Assembly (NCBI GenBank): GCA_900770385.1
Contig: CAAGKK010000044.1
Span: 1-64,000 of the forward strand
DNA: 64,000 bases
From: Clostridia bacterium
Lineage (GTDB): Bacteria; Bacillota; Clostridia; TANB77; CAG-508
Direction: 5' to 3'
A program made the translations under genes and the position numbers. Position 1 is the first letter of the stretch. Each line of letters starts with the position of its first letter. Of the stretch, positions 1 to 9,454 are shown piece by piece. Below the pieces are notes generated by a model. It did not search any database. It was not told the origin of the DNA and saw nothing but the letters and a program-made list of their open reading frames with translations.

Positions 1-312
1 GCAAGTGTGAAAGTAGAATCATTGTCAGAAATAGTTACTAATGCATTAAAAGGTGCAGGGCCAGCATTAAAAGGGGATATAATAATAGAAGAAGGAGTAA
101 CAACAATAGGAACAAGTGCATTTGAGGGATGCACCAATATAACAAGTGTAAGTATACCAAATACAGTAACAAATATAGGAGATAGAGCATTTTATAATTG
201 TACAGGATTAGGAAAAATTAATGTTAATATGACAAAAACAGAGTGGGAGGCAGTAACTAAAGGAAGTAATTGGAATACAAATGTAACTGCAGAAATTGTT
301 TTTTTGAAATAA
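1..312 (+). CDS. BspA-type leucine-rich-repeat surface protein, C-terminal end (5' end outside window)
   Basis: The frame is open from the first base and stops at TAA 310-312, so only the C-terminal part is visible. The residues form BspA/LRR_5-type repeats: a unit with SAFEGCTNITSVSIPNTVTNIG followed by one beginning DRAFYNCTGL, then a closing segment with TEWEAVTKGSNWN that resembles the usual end of such arrays. In this family the repeats build an extracellular curved sheet used for adhesion or host contact. The gene 2.5 kb downstream (2776) is another LRR-like surface protein, so this is a small surface-protein neighbourhood. The N-terminal anchor and any secretion signal lie outside the window. 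Confidence 0.8.
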   Translation, partial: ASVKVESLSEIVTNALKGAGPALKGDIIIEEGVTTIGTSAFEGCTNITSVSIPNTVTNIGDRAFYNCTGLGKINVNMTKTEWEAVTKGSNWNTNVTAEIVFLK

Positions 313-320
313 GAAATTTA

Positions 321-347
321 AAGGCAAGTAAAGTATTTACTTGCCTT
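321..347 (+). terminator. Intrinsic terminator of the LRR gene
   Basis: AAGGCAAGTAAA pairs with TTTACTTGCCTT across a 3-nt loop, 9 nt after the stop codon. The T-rich side is formed by the stem end only. Confidence 0.75.
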
Positions 348-367
348 TAAAATATATACAAGAATAA

Positions 368-396
368 TTGACACATAAAAATATATTAGATAAAAT
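368..396 (+). promoter_or_regulatory. Promoter of the DUF2207 gene
   Basis: TTGACA (368-373), 17-nt spacer, TAAAAT (391-396); the ATG is at 424 after the SD aaaaGGGG. Confidence 0.7.
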
Positions 397-423
397 AATA
401 TATATTAGTAAAAGGGGAAAAAT

Positions 424-2685
424 ATGAAGGTTTATAAAAAAATAATAATAATGTTGTTTATTTTATTAGGAATAGTTCTACTAAAAGATAATAGCTATGC
501 CACAGAAACAACGCAAAAACTATATCAAGATATAACAATAAACACAGATGGCTCTATTAAAGTAAAAGAAGCTGCTCTTCTATCTGGAGAATATAATGGC
601 AGATTAAGAAATATAGAGTTTAAAAATCATAATTCAAATAGATTTACTGGTATATATAGCAATTTTACTGGTAACACAGATATATATGATGGAAGTGCAA
701 TTACAAATATAAAAATAGCAGATATATCTCAAAATAATTTTAAAACAATATCAGATATAAACAAAATTGAGAAAGTGTATACACAAAAAAACAATGCATC
801 AACAGGAGATTATGGAGTATATAAGCTAGTAACTTCAAGTTATGGTGCAGACTTTAAAATTTTTTGTAATTGGGTAGAAGATAAAGTGTTTTATATGGAA
901 TATACAATAAAAGATGCAGTTGTAATTCATAATGATATTGCAGAACTTTATTGGAATGTTATGGGAAATTCTTATAAGGAATATATCGAAGACTTTCAAG
1001 TATTAATTCATTTGCCTAAAGAAGACTCAGATGTAAGAATATGGACACATGGACCGTTAACAGGAATAAATAAGATAGTAGACAATAAAACTTTAAGTTT
1101 TAAAGATAATTATGTTTCACCTTATACTGCTGAAACAGTAAGAATAATGTTTAACAAGAATTTGGTTCCAAATGGAACTAAAAAATCAAATGTAGATGGA
1201 AAAAAGTACATTTTAAAATATGAAGCATCACAAGCAGATTTGGCAAATGCAGAAAGAGAAAAAGCAAAACTTGAACAAATGAATGAAGCAAGTACAGCAG
1301 TTATAGAATTAAAAGAATCTCCTAATATTTATTCATATAATAATGCTTTACAATATGTAAACGAATTAACAGACCCAAAAGAAAAGCAAGATTTATTAAA
1401 AGAAGTATACAAGTTCAAATCTGTTGCTGATATCAGTTGGAGAAACTACGTGGAATCTGCTAAAAGTTATATAAATATAGAAGATTCGTGTTATGACTTA
1501 AGGGCAAAAATAGAAAAAACAAAGGAAATAATAAATCTTGGTTTTAATGAAAAGCAAAAAGAAGTATATGAGCAAGAATTAATACCATATTATGAAATAT
1601 TATATAAAAAAGAAAGTGTTGTTAGAAATAGAAATATAACCATAGTAACTATTTTGTATTTAATTGGTTTTACAATAGTTGCAAAATTAATAAAAGAAGC
1701 ATTAAAACAAAGAAATTCTTATGGTCAAAAATATTTTAGAGATTTTCCATCTGATGAAGAACCTGGAATGATAGAATTTTTAATAAAAGGAAGAGTAACT
1801 AATTTAAGTATATCTGCAACAATATTAAATCTTATATACAAAAAGTATATTGAAGTAAAAGAAGACAAAAATAAAAAAGATATAATACTAATAAAGAAAA
1901 AAGAATTTAGAAAAGAAGATCTAACCAAAATGGAAAGAAATACTCTAATACTTTTATTTGAAAATGTTGCAAAGGGAAAAAACAAGTGTAATTTAAAACA
2001 GTTTAAAAAATATATAAATAAAACGGAAAATGCCAAGTTATTAAAAGATAGAATAGATTATAGTATAGAAGATATAAAAGCAAAAGCAGAAAGTAAAAAA
2101 TACTTTAATAAAAGCAAGTTAAAAGTAATTGGAATTATATATGTTACAATAGTATATGTGATTTCTGTATATATTCTAGCAGATGCATTTTTACGAAACT
2201 TCTATTTTGGACTATTTGTAATATCTGTAATATTTGGAATTTATATAACAACACTAATAAAATATAAAAATAGAACTGAAAAGGGTGCAATAGAATATTC
2301 TAAATGGATGGCTCATAAAAGGTTCTTAAAAGATTTTGGAAGTTTCGGTGAAAAAGAATTACCTGAAATAGCATTATGGGAAAGATATTTAGTAACAGCA
2401 ACAATATTAGGATGTGCTAAAAAAGTAAGAAAAGAAATGCAACTTAAAATTGCATCTATGCCAAATTATGATGGTTCTGTATATTTAAATGATTTCTATG
2501 TATTAAATAGAGTATCAAACAATATTACAAGAACAGTAAATCGTTCTATAAATAGTGCTATTACAAAAGTTAATATATCAGAAACAGCAAGTTCTTCAAG
2601 TGGAGGCTTCGGTGGAGGCTCATCATTTGGAGGCGGCGGAGGTGGCCGGAGGTGGAGGCGGCGGACGCTTCTAAAAAGATACTAG
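424..2685 (+). CDS. DUF2207 family membrane protein (C-terminus apparently frameshifted)
   Basis: A signal peptide (residues 1-27, cut likely after SYA) leads into an extracytoplasmic DUF2207 domain of about 240 residues. A membrane helix lies near residue 403, and a cytoplasmic part carries two further helices near 565-615. The family ends in a Gly/Ser-rich tail; here SSSSGGFGGGSSFGGGGGG is followed by the unlikely string RRWRRRTLLKRY. Removing one C at 2646/2647 restores an all-glycine tail ending GRF with stop at 2672-2674, which is the usual family ending. So the last 12 residues probably come from a one-base error or a real recent frameshift. Function of DUF2207 proteins is not established; cell-envelope roles are assumed. 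Monocistronic, with its own promoter. Confidence 0.85.
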   Translation: MKVYKKIIIMLFILLGIVLLKDNSYATETTQKLYQDITINTDGSIKVKEAALLSGEYNGRLRNIEFKNHNSNRFTGIYSNFTGNTDIYDGSAITNIKIADISQNNFKTISDINKIEKVYTQKNNASTGDYGVYKLVTSSYGADFKIFCNWVEDKVFYMEYTIKDAVVIHNDIAELYWNVMGNSYKEYIEDFQVLIHLPKEDSDVRIWTHGPLTGINKIVDNKTLSFKDNYVSPYTAETVRIMFNKNLVPNGTKKSNVDGKKYILKYEASQADLANAEREKAKLEQMNEASTAVIELKESPNIYSYNNALQYVNELTDPKEKQDLLKEVYKFKSVADISWRNYVESAKSYINIEDSCYDLRAKIEKTKEIINLGFNEKQKEVYEQELIPYYEILYKKESVVRNRNITIVTILYLIGFTIVAKLIKEALKQRNSYGQKYFRDFPSDEEPGMIEFLIKGRVTNLSISATILNLIYKKYIEVKEDKNKKDIILIKKKEFRKEDLTKMERNTLILLFENVAKGKNKCNLKQFKKYINKTENAKLLKDRIDYSIEDIKAKAESKKYFNKSKLKVIGIIYVTIVYVISVYILADAFLRNFYFGLFVISVIFGIYITTLIKYKNRTEKGAIEYSKWMAHKRFLKDFGSFGEKELPEIALWERYLVTATILGCAKKVRKEMQLKIASMPNYDGSVYLNDFYVLNRVSNNITRTVNRSINSAITKVNISETASSSSGGFGGGSSFGGGGGGRRWRRRTLLKRY

Positions 2686-2708
2686 ATACATTATTATTAT
2701 GTATAATA

Positions 2709-2737
2709 TTTACAATGACTCACAATTAATATATAAT
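2709..2737 (+). promoter_or_regulatory. Promoter of the pilin-like gene
   Basis: TTTACA (2709-2714), 17-nt spacer, TATAAT (2732-2737); ATG at 2776. Confidence 0.65.
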
Positions 2738-2775
2738 TAACCAAAATAAAAACAAAAGAGAAAGGAAGATTAAAC

Positions 2776-3678
2776 ATGAAAAATTCTGAAATGATTGCGC
2801 CTGTACAGTTGGCCGTTAATGAAAAATTAATAATTAATAATGAAGAAATTAATAATATAGACGTAGGGGCGGACACCTCTGTACGTCCGATATCTAAAAG
2901 GAATACTCAAAAAGGAATAACATTACTAGCACTAATTATAACTATAATAGTTCTATTAATATTAGCGATGGTGTCAATAAAATTAATTACAAATCATGAT
3001 GTAATAGAATATGCTAAAAAGGCTACTTCTCAATATGGAGAAGAACAAAACAAAGAAAAAGAAAATTTAGATTTATTAGCTAAAAAAATGAGTGAACTTT
3101 CAGGAACAGATGATAATGTACAACCAGACCCAGATAAAAATCATGAAGAACCAAAAGATGGTGATAAAGTAACAATAGGTGATTTTTGCTATTCGTATGA
3201 TACAGAGAAACTTAATGGGTGGGAATGCTACCCATTAGAAGATAAAGAAAGTTATGGAAAAATTTGTGCTACCGTATATGGAAAACCAGTATTGGGAATA
3301 TCATTTGAAGAGTGTGAAAAGATAAAAATTACGCCATATCTACCACAATATATAGATTTCTTTGATTTTAAAAGATGTACATCTTTAGCTACAGTTACAA
3401 ATATTCCAGATTCAGTAACAGTATTAGAAAATGCATTTTTAGGATGCACTTTATTAAAAAATGTTCCTACAATACCAAGTGGAGTTAAAAATATGAGAGG
3501 TACTTTTGAAGGTTGTACTTCATTAACAGGAACTATAGTTATAAATGCAAATATATCTTCATCAAATTATGAAGGGTGCTTTAAAGATACAGTTTTACCA
3601 ATAGAACTTACAGGAAGTTGTACAATGTTAAATGAACTTGCAGCAACAGCTACAAATAATAATATTACTGTAAAATAA
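2776..3678 (+). CDS. Pilin-like (class III signal) surface protein with LRR-like C-terminal domain
   Basis: 300 aa. Residues 42-68 look like a type IV prepilin signal: KRNTQKG followed by the hydrophobic stretch ITLLALIITIIVLLILAMVS; prepilin peptidase would cut after G47. The usual Glu at mature position 5 is absent (Ala). The leader is unusually long, about 47 residues. A short acidic helix and spacer (70-125) precede an extracellular domain with degenerate BspA-like LRR units (FKRCTSLATVTNIP, NAFLGCTLLKNVP, GTFEGCTSLTGT). The leader region 2821-2890 is itself a copy of the dispersed GC-rich repeat plus its AT-rich flank, so a mobile repeat encodes residues about 16-38. The SD aaaGGAag lies 8 nt before ATG 2776. 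An internal start would lose the leader but keep the KG-ITLL signal. Confidence 0.75.
   Translation: MKNSEMIAPVQLAVNEKLIINNEEINNIDVGADTSVRPISKRNTQKGITLLALIITIIVLLILAMVSIKLITNHDVIEYAKKATSQYGEEQNKEKENLDLLAKKMSELSGTDDNVQPDPDKNHEEPKDGDKVTIGDFCYSYDTEKLNGWECYPLEDKESYGKICATVYGKPVLGISFEECEKIKITPYLPQYIDFFDFKRCTSLATVTNIPDSVTVLENAFLGCTLLKNVPTIPSGVKNMRGTFEGCTSLTGTIVINANISSSNYEGCFKDTVLPIELTGSCTMLNELAATATNNNITVK
2863..2889 (+). repeat. GC-rich palindromic repeat copy 1 (inside coding sequence)
   Basis: Matches the dispersed GTAGGGGCGGACGCCTCTG family; here it reads GTAGGGGCGGACACCTCTG and has a degenerate 3' arm (GTACGTCCG). It is preceded by the AT-rich TTAATAATTAATAATGAAG-type flank also seen at other copies. 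Confidence 0.8.
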
Positions 3679-3697
3679 TAACTTAAAATAATCTTTT

Positions 3698-3726
3698 AAA
3701 TAGGCTTGTTAAATAGCCTATTTTTT
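3698..3726 (+). terminator. Intrinsic terminator overlapping the queA promoter
   Basis: AAATAGGCT (3698-3706) pairs with AGCCTATTT (3714-3722) and runs into a T tract. The loop holds the -35 of the next promoter. Confidence 0.75.
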
Positions 3727-3734
3727 AGTATAAT
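3706..3734 (+). promoter_or_regulatory. queA promoter embedded in the upstream terminator
   Basis: TTGTTA (3706-3711), 17-nt spacer, TATAAT (3729-3734). The short leader to ATG 3763 leaves no room for a preQ1 riboswitch. Confidence 0.7.
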
Positions 3735-3762
3735 ATTATAAGTCAAAAAGAAGGGGAAAACT

Positions 3763-4785
3763 ATGGAATTAAAAGAATTTTATTATGATTTACCAGAAAA
3801 TTTAATTGCTCAGGTGCCTATTGCCAAAAGAGATGAATCAAGACTTATGGTATTAAATAGAAATGCACAAACGATAGAGCATAAAATATTTAAAGATATT
3901 ATAGATTATTTAGAACCAGGGGATTGCTTAGTTAGAAATAATACTAAAGTAATACCAGCAAGGATTTATGGAAAAAAAGAAACAGGAGCTAATGTAGAAT
4001 TTCTACTATTAAATAACATAGAAGGAGATATATGGGAATGTATAGTAAGACCAGGCAACAAGCTTCATGTTGGTACAAAAGTAATATTTGGCAATGGATT
4101 ACTTAATGCAGAAATATTAGAAGTTATGGAAGGTGGAACTAGAAGAGTTAAATTTACATATAAAGGTATTTTTAATGAAATACTAGATCAAATAGGATTA
4201 ATGCCGCTTCCACCATACATTCATGAAGAACTAAAAGAAAAAGATAGATACCAAACAGTATATGCAAAATATCAAGGCTCAGCAGCAGCACCAACAGCTG
4301 GTTTACACTTTACAACCGAACTTTTAGAAAAATTGCAAGAAAAAGGAGTTCAAATAGCAAATGTAACTTTGCATGTTGGAATAGGAACTTTTAGACCAGT
4401 TAAAGTAGAAAAAATAGAAGAGCATCATATGCACACAGAACATTATTACATAAAAAAAGAGGATGCAGATAAAATTAACGAAGCAAAGAAAAATGGAAAA
4501 AGAATTATAAGTGTAGGTACTACATCTTGTAGAGTACTAGAAAGTATTGCAGATGAAAAAGGTTTTGTAAAAGAAACAGAAGGAGACACTAGTATATTTA
4601 TATATCCAGGTTATAAATTTAAATGTATAGATGCACTAATAACAAATTTTCATCTACCAGAATCAACATTACTTATGCTAGTGTCAGCTTTAGCAGGTAA
4701 AGATTACATTATGAAGGCATATAAAGAAGCAGTAAAAAATAAATACAGATTTTTTAGTTTTGGAGATGCAATGTTTATAATATAA
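3763..4785 (+). CDS. queA: S-adenosylmethionine:tRNA ribosyltransferase-isomerase QueA
   Basis: 340 aa, full family length. QueA transfers and isomerises the ribosyl part of SAM onto preQ1 at tRNA position 34, giving epoxyqueuosine. Family signatures seen: the N-terminal [36 protein letters not shown] near residues 174-186, [10 protein letters not shown], and the C-terminal [19 protein letters not shown]. The SD gaAGGGGaaa precedes ATG 3763. It is followed 29 bp later by tgt, the enzyme that installs preQ1, so the two make a queuosine operon. Confidence 0.97.
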   Translation: MELKEFYYDLPENLIAQVPIAKRDESRLMVLNRNAQTIEHKIFKDIIDYLEPGDCLVRNNTKVIPARIYGKKETGANVEFLLLNNIEGDIWECIVRPGNKLHVGTKVIFGNGLLNAEILEVMEGGTRRVKFTYKGIFNEILDQIGLMPLPPYIHEELKEKDRYQTVYAKYQGSAAAPTAGLHFTTELLEKLQEKGVQIANVTLHVGIGTFRPVKVEKIEEHHMHTEHYYIKKEDADKINEAKKNGKRIISVGTTSCRVLESIADEKGFVKETEGDTSIFIYPGYKFKCIDALITNFHLPESTLLMLVSALAGKDYIMKAYKEAVKNKYRFFSFGDAMFII

Positions 4786-4802
4786 AATAACAATATATAT
4801 GA

Positions 4803-5939
<1,137 letters not shown>

Positions 5940-5940
5940 T

Positions 5941-7464
5941 ATGGATAATTGGGGAACAGAAGAAACACCTAAAAAAGATAGTGATATAGCAAGAAAAATA
6001 ATAGTTGCTATGATGATATTACTAATAATGGTAATTATGGCAGTAGTATATTTATTACTAACAGTTAAGACTAGTACATTTAAAATAACAATTGATGGCA
6101 AAAATGCAAGTACTACAAAAGAAAAACTACTAAGAACAGTAGATGGTACAACATATTTTAACATTCAAGAATTAGCTAGTTTATTAAAAAATGATTATCA
6201 TATAGGAGAATATAAAGTTTATTCTTCAGATACAGATAAATGTTATATTCAATCAAAAGAAGAAACAGCATCATTTTACTTAAATTCAACTAAAATTTGT
6301 AAACTAAAAGTTAATAAATTAACAGACGATTATGATGTGTTTAACTCAGAAAATCCAGTTATAGAGAAAGACAATGTTTTTTATGCTCCAATAGATGCAA
6401 TAAAGATTGGTTTTAATATTAAAGTAACAGAATCAGAAAGTGGTATAAATATTACAACTTTGGATCAATTAGCAGCAAATATTGAAGCTTCTATTAATCC
6501 AGAAACTACAGCAGATACCACAAATGAAAAATATAATATAGATAAAACTTTTGATAATGAAAAAGCAATGTTGTATGATTATGTTGTTTTATCAAAATCA
6601 AGTTCTAATTTATATGGAGTTATAACAACTTCAGGAAAAGAAATTTTACCAGATAAATATACAAGTATAACATTCTTAGAAACAACAAAAGAGTTTTTAG
6701 TTAAAAATAATAGTGGAAAAATGGGAATTATAGATTCTAATGGACAAAATAAAGTAGAGCAAGCATATGATTCTATAAAAGTAATAAATAACAGTCCTAA
6801 ACTATATTTGGTTCAAACTAATCAAAAATATGGTGTATTAGATGAAAATGGAAAAACAGTAGTATACCCAGAATATGATTCAATCGGTGCAGATGCAACT
6901 AAGTATAAAAAATTACAAAATCAATATGTATTATTAAATAAAGTAATACCTGTTTGCAAAGATAAAAAATATGGATTATTTGATGTAGCAAGTAAAAAGG
7001 TATTAGATGTTTCATATGAAGGAATTGGTTGTGAATTAGTTTCTGCCGAAATTGACGGAGTAAACAAAGAAATAAATCCAGCAATTGCAATTGAAGACTG
7101 CAGAGCAGTTGTTATAAAAAATAATAACGATAGTGGATATTCATTATTCTTTGTAGACGAAGAAAAATTAACTCCATTAAGAGTTTCAGCTATATATTAT
7201 CTAACTTCAGAAGGAAAAGATACTTACTATATGGCATATAAAGGAAAACAATTAGATTTAATTGAAAGATTGATTGAAGAAGGTGTTATAAAAAGAGAAA
7301 CTGTAGAAGAAAATCTAAAAAATGAAAATACAACAGATTTAAACAATACAACAAATAATGAAATTAATAATACAACAACAGAAAAAAATTCAGTTAACGC
7401 TCTTTCTACAAGTACAAATTTAACTCAAACAAATAAACCAGTTAATGTAAATCAAGTAGATTAA
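5941..7464 (+). CDS. Membrane-anchored WG-repeat protein
   Basis: 507 aa from ATG 5941, chosen because GGAGG sits 7 nt upstream; an upstream in-frame ATG at 5902 lies inside tgt and has no SD. A short cytoplasmic tail and one membrane helix (about 15-40) precede a domain resembling the copper-amine-oxidase N-terminal (cell-wall-associated) fold, residues about 45-165. Then come WG/KWG beta repeats: YGVITTSGKEILPDKY, MGIIDSNGQNKVEQAY, YGVLDENGKTVVYPEY, YGLFDVASKKVLDVSY. The C-terminus (440-507) is a Thr/Asn-rich low-complexity tail. WG repeats form beta-rich binding surfaces; the ligand is unknown. It is co-transcribed with queA-tgt without an obvious functional link. Confidence 0.8.
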   Translation: MDNWGTEETPKKDSDIARKIIVAMMILLIMVIMAVVYLLLTVKTSTFKITIDGKNASTTKEKLLRTVDGTTYFNIQELASLLKNDYHIGEYKVYSSDTDKCYIQSKEETASFYLNSTKICKLKVNKLTDDYDVFNSENPVIEKDNVFYAPIDAIKIGFNIKVTESESGINITTLDQLAANIEASINPETTADTTNEKYNIDKTFDNEKAMLYDYVVLSKSSSNLYGVITTSGKEILPDKYTSITFLETTKEFLVKNNSGKMGIIDSNGQNKVEQAYDSIKVINNSPKLYLVQTNQKYGVLDENGKTVVYPEYDSIGADATKYKKLQNQYVLLNKVIPVCKDKKYGLFDVASKKVLDVSYEGIGCELVSAEIDGVNKEINPAIAIEDCRAVVIKNNNDSGYSLFFVDEEKLTPLRVSAIYYLTSEGKDTYYMAYKGKQLDLIERLIEEGVIKRETVEENLKNENTTDLNNTTNNEINNTTTEKNSVNALSTSTNLTQTNKPVNVNQVD

Positions 7465-7487
7465 ACATAAAAAATAATTAATGGTAC

Positions 7488-7516
7488 TTGCCAAATATTA
7501 GAAAATATAGTATAAT
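7488..7516 (+). promoter_or_regulatory. rpsF operon promoter
   Basis: TTGCCA (7488-7493), 17-nt spacer, TATAAT (7511-7516); expected start near 7523. Confidence 0.75.
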
Positions 7517-7547
7517 AAGCAATGATTAAAACATTGCTTATTATTTT
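7513..7547 (+). terminator. Terminator of the WG-repeat gene, overlapping the rpsF -10
   Basis: TAATAAGCAATG (7513-7524) pairs with CATTGCTTATTA (7532-7543), then TTTT. Its 5' arm contains the last four bases of the rpsF -10. Confidence 0.75.
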
Positions 7548-7565
7548 AAGCAAAATTTTAATTAA

Positions 7566-7616
7566 TATCTTACTCACATCAAGTGGGTTATAAGTCCGAA
7601 AGGTAGGTGAAAAATA
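7566..7616 (+). promoter_or_regulatory. Candidate S6:S18-binding rpsF leader
   Basis: The leader holds a hairpin (ACTCAC...GTGGGT) followed by CCGAAAGGT just before the SD region. Firmicute rpsF leaders known to bind the S6:S18 complex share a hairpin with an exposed CCG. The gene order rpsF-ssb-rpsR fits autoregulation. Assigned by context and the CCG motif, not by a covariance search. Confidence 0.5.
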
Positions 7617-7901
7617 ATGAACAAATACGAAAGTATTATCATTATTAATCCATCTGTAGATGAAGAAGGAATTAAATCATTAATCAAAAAATTTACAGAT
7701 ATTATTAATAATGAAGGTAAAGTAGAATCAGTAGAAGAACTAGGTAAAAAAAGATTAGCTTACGAAATTAAGAAGAATAAAGAAGGATACTATACTTTAT
7801 TTAACTTCGAAGCAAAACCAGAGTTAATAGCTGAGCTAGAAAGAAATTACAGAATAGAAGATAATGTTATGAAATTTATTACAGTAAAAAAAGAAGACTA
7901 A
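7617..7901 (+). CDS. rpsF: 30S ribosomal protein S6
   Basis: 94 aa, normal length. Starts MNKYESIIIINPSVDEEGIKSL, typical of S6, and carries the family GKKRLAYEIKKNKEGYYTLFNFEA segment. S6 pairs with S18 on the 30S platform. First gene of the rpsF-ssb-rpsR operon, 22 bp before ssb. The SD ggtAGGTGa precedes ATG 7617. Confidence 0.97.
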   Translation: MNKYESIIIINPSVDEEGIKSLIKKFTDIINNEGKVESVEELGKKRLAYEIKKNKEGYYTLFNFEAKPELIAELERNYRIEDNVMKFITVKKED

Positions 7902-7923
7902 TTTAGGAAGGAATTAATAAACA

Positions 7924-8346
7924 ATGAACAAAGTAATTTTAATGGGAAGATTAACAAGAGACCCAGAAGTTAGATATACTCAAACAAATAATACATTAGT
8001 AGCAAGTTTTAGTATAGCAGTAAATAGAAGATTTACAAGACCAGGGGAAGAAAGACAAGCAGACTTTATAAATATAGTTGCTTGGAGCAAATTAGGAGAA
8101 TTCTGTAGTAAATATTTTAAAAAAGGTCAACAAGTAGGAATCATAGGAAGACTACAAGTTAGAAATTGGGAAGATGAACAAGGACAAAAACATTATGTAA
8201 CAGAAGTTGTAGCCGAAGAAGCATATTTTGCAGATAGCAAAAGAGAAACAGGAGATTCTACAAATTTTGAAAATACATTTGGAAGCAATGTTGCAAGTTC
8301 TAGCCCAGAGTTCGAAGTAACTTCTGATGACGACCTACCATTTTAA
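7924..8346 (+). CDS. ssb: Single-stranded DNA-binding protein
   Basis: 140 aa. OB-fold (residues 1-105) starting MNKVILMGRLTRDPEVRYT, with NWEDEQGQKHYVTEVVAE. A flexible linker leads to the acidic tip DDDLPF, the conserved tail that recruits repair and replication partners (RecG, RecQ, PriA in other bacteria). SD GGAAGGAa upstream. Placement between S6 and S18 is the usual Firmicute arrangement. Confidence 0.97.
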   Translation: MNKVILMGRLTRDPEVRYTQTNNTLVASFSIAVNRRFTRPGEERQADFINIVAWSKLGEFCSKYFKKGQQVGIIGRLQVRNWEDEQGQKHYVTEVVAEEAYFADSKRETGDSTNFENTFGSNVASSSPEFEVTSDDDLPF

Positions 8347-8361
8347 AGGGAGGAAATGATA

Positions 8362-8640
8362 ATGGCTGATAAAAAGCAAAATAGAAGAAATAATAGAAAC
8401 AATGATGAGGATTATGATCCAAAATTCAGAAGAACAAGAAAAAAAGTTTGTGCTTTATGTGCTAATAAAGATTTAGTATTAGATTATAAAAATGCTGATC
8501 AATTAAAAAAATTCATTAATGAAAAAGGTAAAATATTACCTAGAAGAGCAACAGGTGCATGTGCAAAACATCAAAGAGATATAACACTTGCAGTAAAAAG
8601 AGCAAGACACATAGCTATATTACCATATACACAAAATTAA
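8362..8640 (+). CDS. rpsR: 30S ribosomal protein S18 (zinc-binding form)
   Basis: 92 aa from ATG 8362. The earlier in-frame ATG 8356 is only 2 nt from the SD GGGAGG, while 8362 is 8 nt away, so 8362 is preferred. A 25-residue basic extension precedes the core. The protein keeps a CALC...CAKH cysteine/histidine set, i.e. a C+ S18 that can hold zinc. It binds S6 and 16S rRNA in the platform. Followed by a strong terminator. Confidence 0.96.
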   Translation: MADKKQNRRNNRNNDEDYDPKFRRTRKKVCALCANKDLVLDYKNADQLKKFINEKGKILPRRATGACAKHQRDITLAVKRARHIAILPYTQN

Positions 8641-8646
8641 TTTTTA

Positions 8647-8680
8647 AATCCCGTAACACACTTATGTTACGGGATTCTTT
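8647..8680 (+). terminator. Terminator of the rpsF-ssb-rpsR operon
   Basis: AATCCCGTAACA pairs with TGTTACGGGATT, followed by CTTTGTTTT. Confidence 0.85.
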
Positions 8681-8689
8681 GTTTTAAAG

Positions 8690-8718
8690 TTGAAAATTAT
8701 GTAAAATAGTAGTATAAT
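8690..8718 (+). promoter_or_regulatory. Promoter of the 125-aa gene
   Basis: TTGAAA (8690-8695), 17-nt spacer, TATAAT (8713-8718). Confidence 0.7.
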
Positions 8719-8765
8719 TTATATAAGTCCATGTGGCAAATAAAATTTGAAAGGAGAAATAATGC

Positions 8766-9143
8766 ATGGAACGGTTATTAAACATTTATGGGGATTTTGA
8801 GGTAACTCAAAGAAAATCAGGAAGTTATGAAGTTAATACCACAGAAGGAAACACTTTTATAGTAAAAAAAGAAAAAGTAGAGTTTATATCTGAAAAATGT
8901 GATACTGATCCACTTTGGATAGCATTTTTGTTATCTCAAATGGAAGCAACCCGGAGATCAAAAGTTGGAAGATGTGTAAATAAAATGCCAGACAATGAAG
9001 TGATAGCCGATACTTTGTCAATACTGCTGAAAGAAATCCAAATAGAATGTTTGACAGGGTGGATGTTAGAAGCTAAATGGCATGAAGTGATGGAAATTTT
9101 TGATTCGCAAAGTCCTCTTGAAAAGTTTCAGGAATTGAATTAA
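8766..9143 (+). CDS. Hypothetical protein, 125 aa
   Basis: I do not recognise the family. The N-terminal half (1-50) looks beta-rich (IYGDFEVTQRKSGSYEVNT, then GNTFIVKKEKVEFI). The C-terminal half is helical, with single cysteines at about 46, 70 and 95. It has no signal peptide or membrane helix, so it is probably cytosolic. It stands alone between a good promoter and a good terminator. Arginine codons include CGG twice, unusual beside the AGA-dominated neighbours; other orphan small genes here (17133-17312, 34628-35671) share this trait. The SD AGGAG is 9 nt before the ATG. Confidence 0.75.
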   Translation: MERLLNIYGDFEVTQRKSGSYEVNTTEGNTFIVKKEKVEFISEKCDTDPLWIAFLLSQMEATRRSKVGRCVNKMPDNEVIADTLSILLKEIQIECLTGWMLEAKWHEVMEIFDSQSPLEKFQELN

Positions 9144-9158
9144 CCGTAGCTTATTTTT

Positions 9159-9184
9159 AGAAGTCAGCAATGCTGACTTCTTTT
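9159..9184 (+). terminator. Terminator of the 125-aa gene
   Basis: AGAAGTCAGCA pairs with TGCTGACTTCT, followed by TTTTC. Confidence 0.85.
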
Positions 9185-9186
9185 CT

Positions 9187-9220
9187 TATATATTAGAAAA
9201 TTTCTCACTTAATACATATA
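9187..9220 (+). repeat. Degenerate copy of the TATAGTAG...AAATTTCTC hairpin repeat
   Basis: TATATTAGAAAATTTCTCAC resembles the hairpin elements at 37159-37193 and 60718-60752. Confidence 0.45.
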
Positions 9221-9233
9221 AAAAAGCTATATA

Positions 9234-9258
9234 TAGGGGCGGACGCCTCTGTCCGCCC
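9234..9258 (+). repeat. GC-rich palindromic repeat copy 2
   Basis: TAGGGGCGGACGCCTCTGTC continuing CGCCC; stem GGGCGGAC/GTCCGCCC. It forms a direct pair with copy 3, about 79 bp downstream. The 9144-9454 gap otherwise holds AT-rich repeat flank. Confidence 0.85.
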
Positions 9259-9312
9259 ACTAAAATCAAATGAATAATTAATAATGAAAAATTAAAAATG
9301 AATAATATATAT

Positions 9313-9357
9313 GTAGGGGCGGAACCCTGTGTCCGTCCGAGCGGAATTTATTCCGCT
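9313..9357 (+). repeat. GC-rich palindromic repeat copy 3 plus GCGGAATTTATTCCGC palindrome
   Basis: GTAGGGGCGGAACCCTGTGT then CCGTCCG (9313-9339), followed at once by AGCGGAATTTATTCCGCT (9340-9357) and TTTT. The second palindrome recurs at 34448-34465 and, degenerate, at 48218-48232. It could end transcription before recG. Confidence 0.85.
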
Positions 9358-9454
9358 TTTAAAAAATTCAAAAAGTTATAGTAATCACATAATTATTGCT
9401 TTTTTTTATGTATATATGATAAAATATCAGTATATTAAACAGGAGAAAGTCAAT

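Noticed and set aside
3735..3762. preQ1 riboswitch before queA
   Set aside because: The leader is under 30 nt and has no pseudoknot-forming C-rich/A-rich segments.
9187..9357. CRISPR array
   Set aside because: Only two GC-rich palindromes, with AT-rich flank rather than unique spacers between them; no cas genes in the window.
9329..9454. N-terminal extension of RecG
   Set aside because: It would be translated from repeat copy 3 and its palindrome; a good SD and the usual family start lie at 9455.
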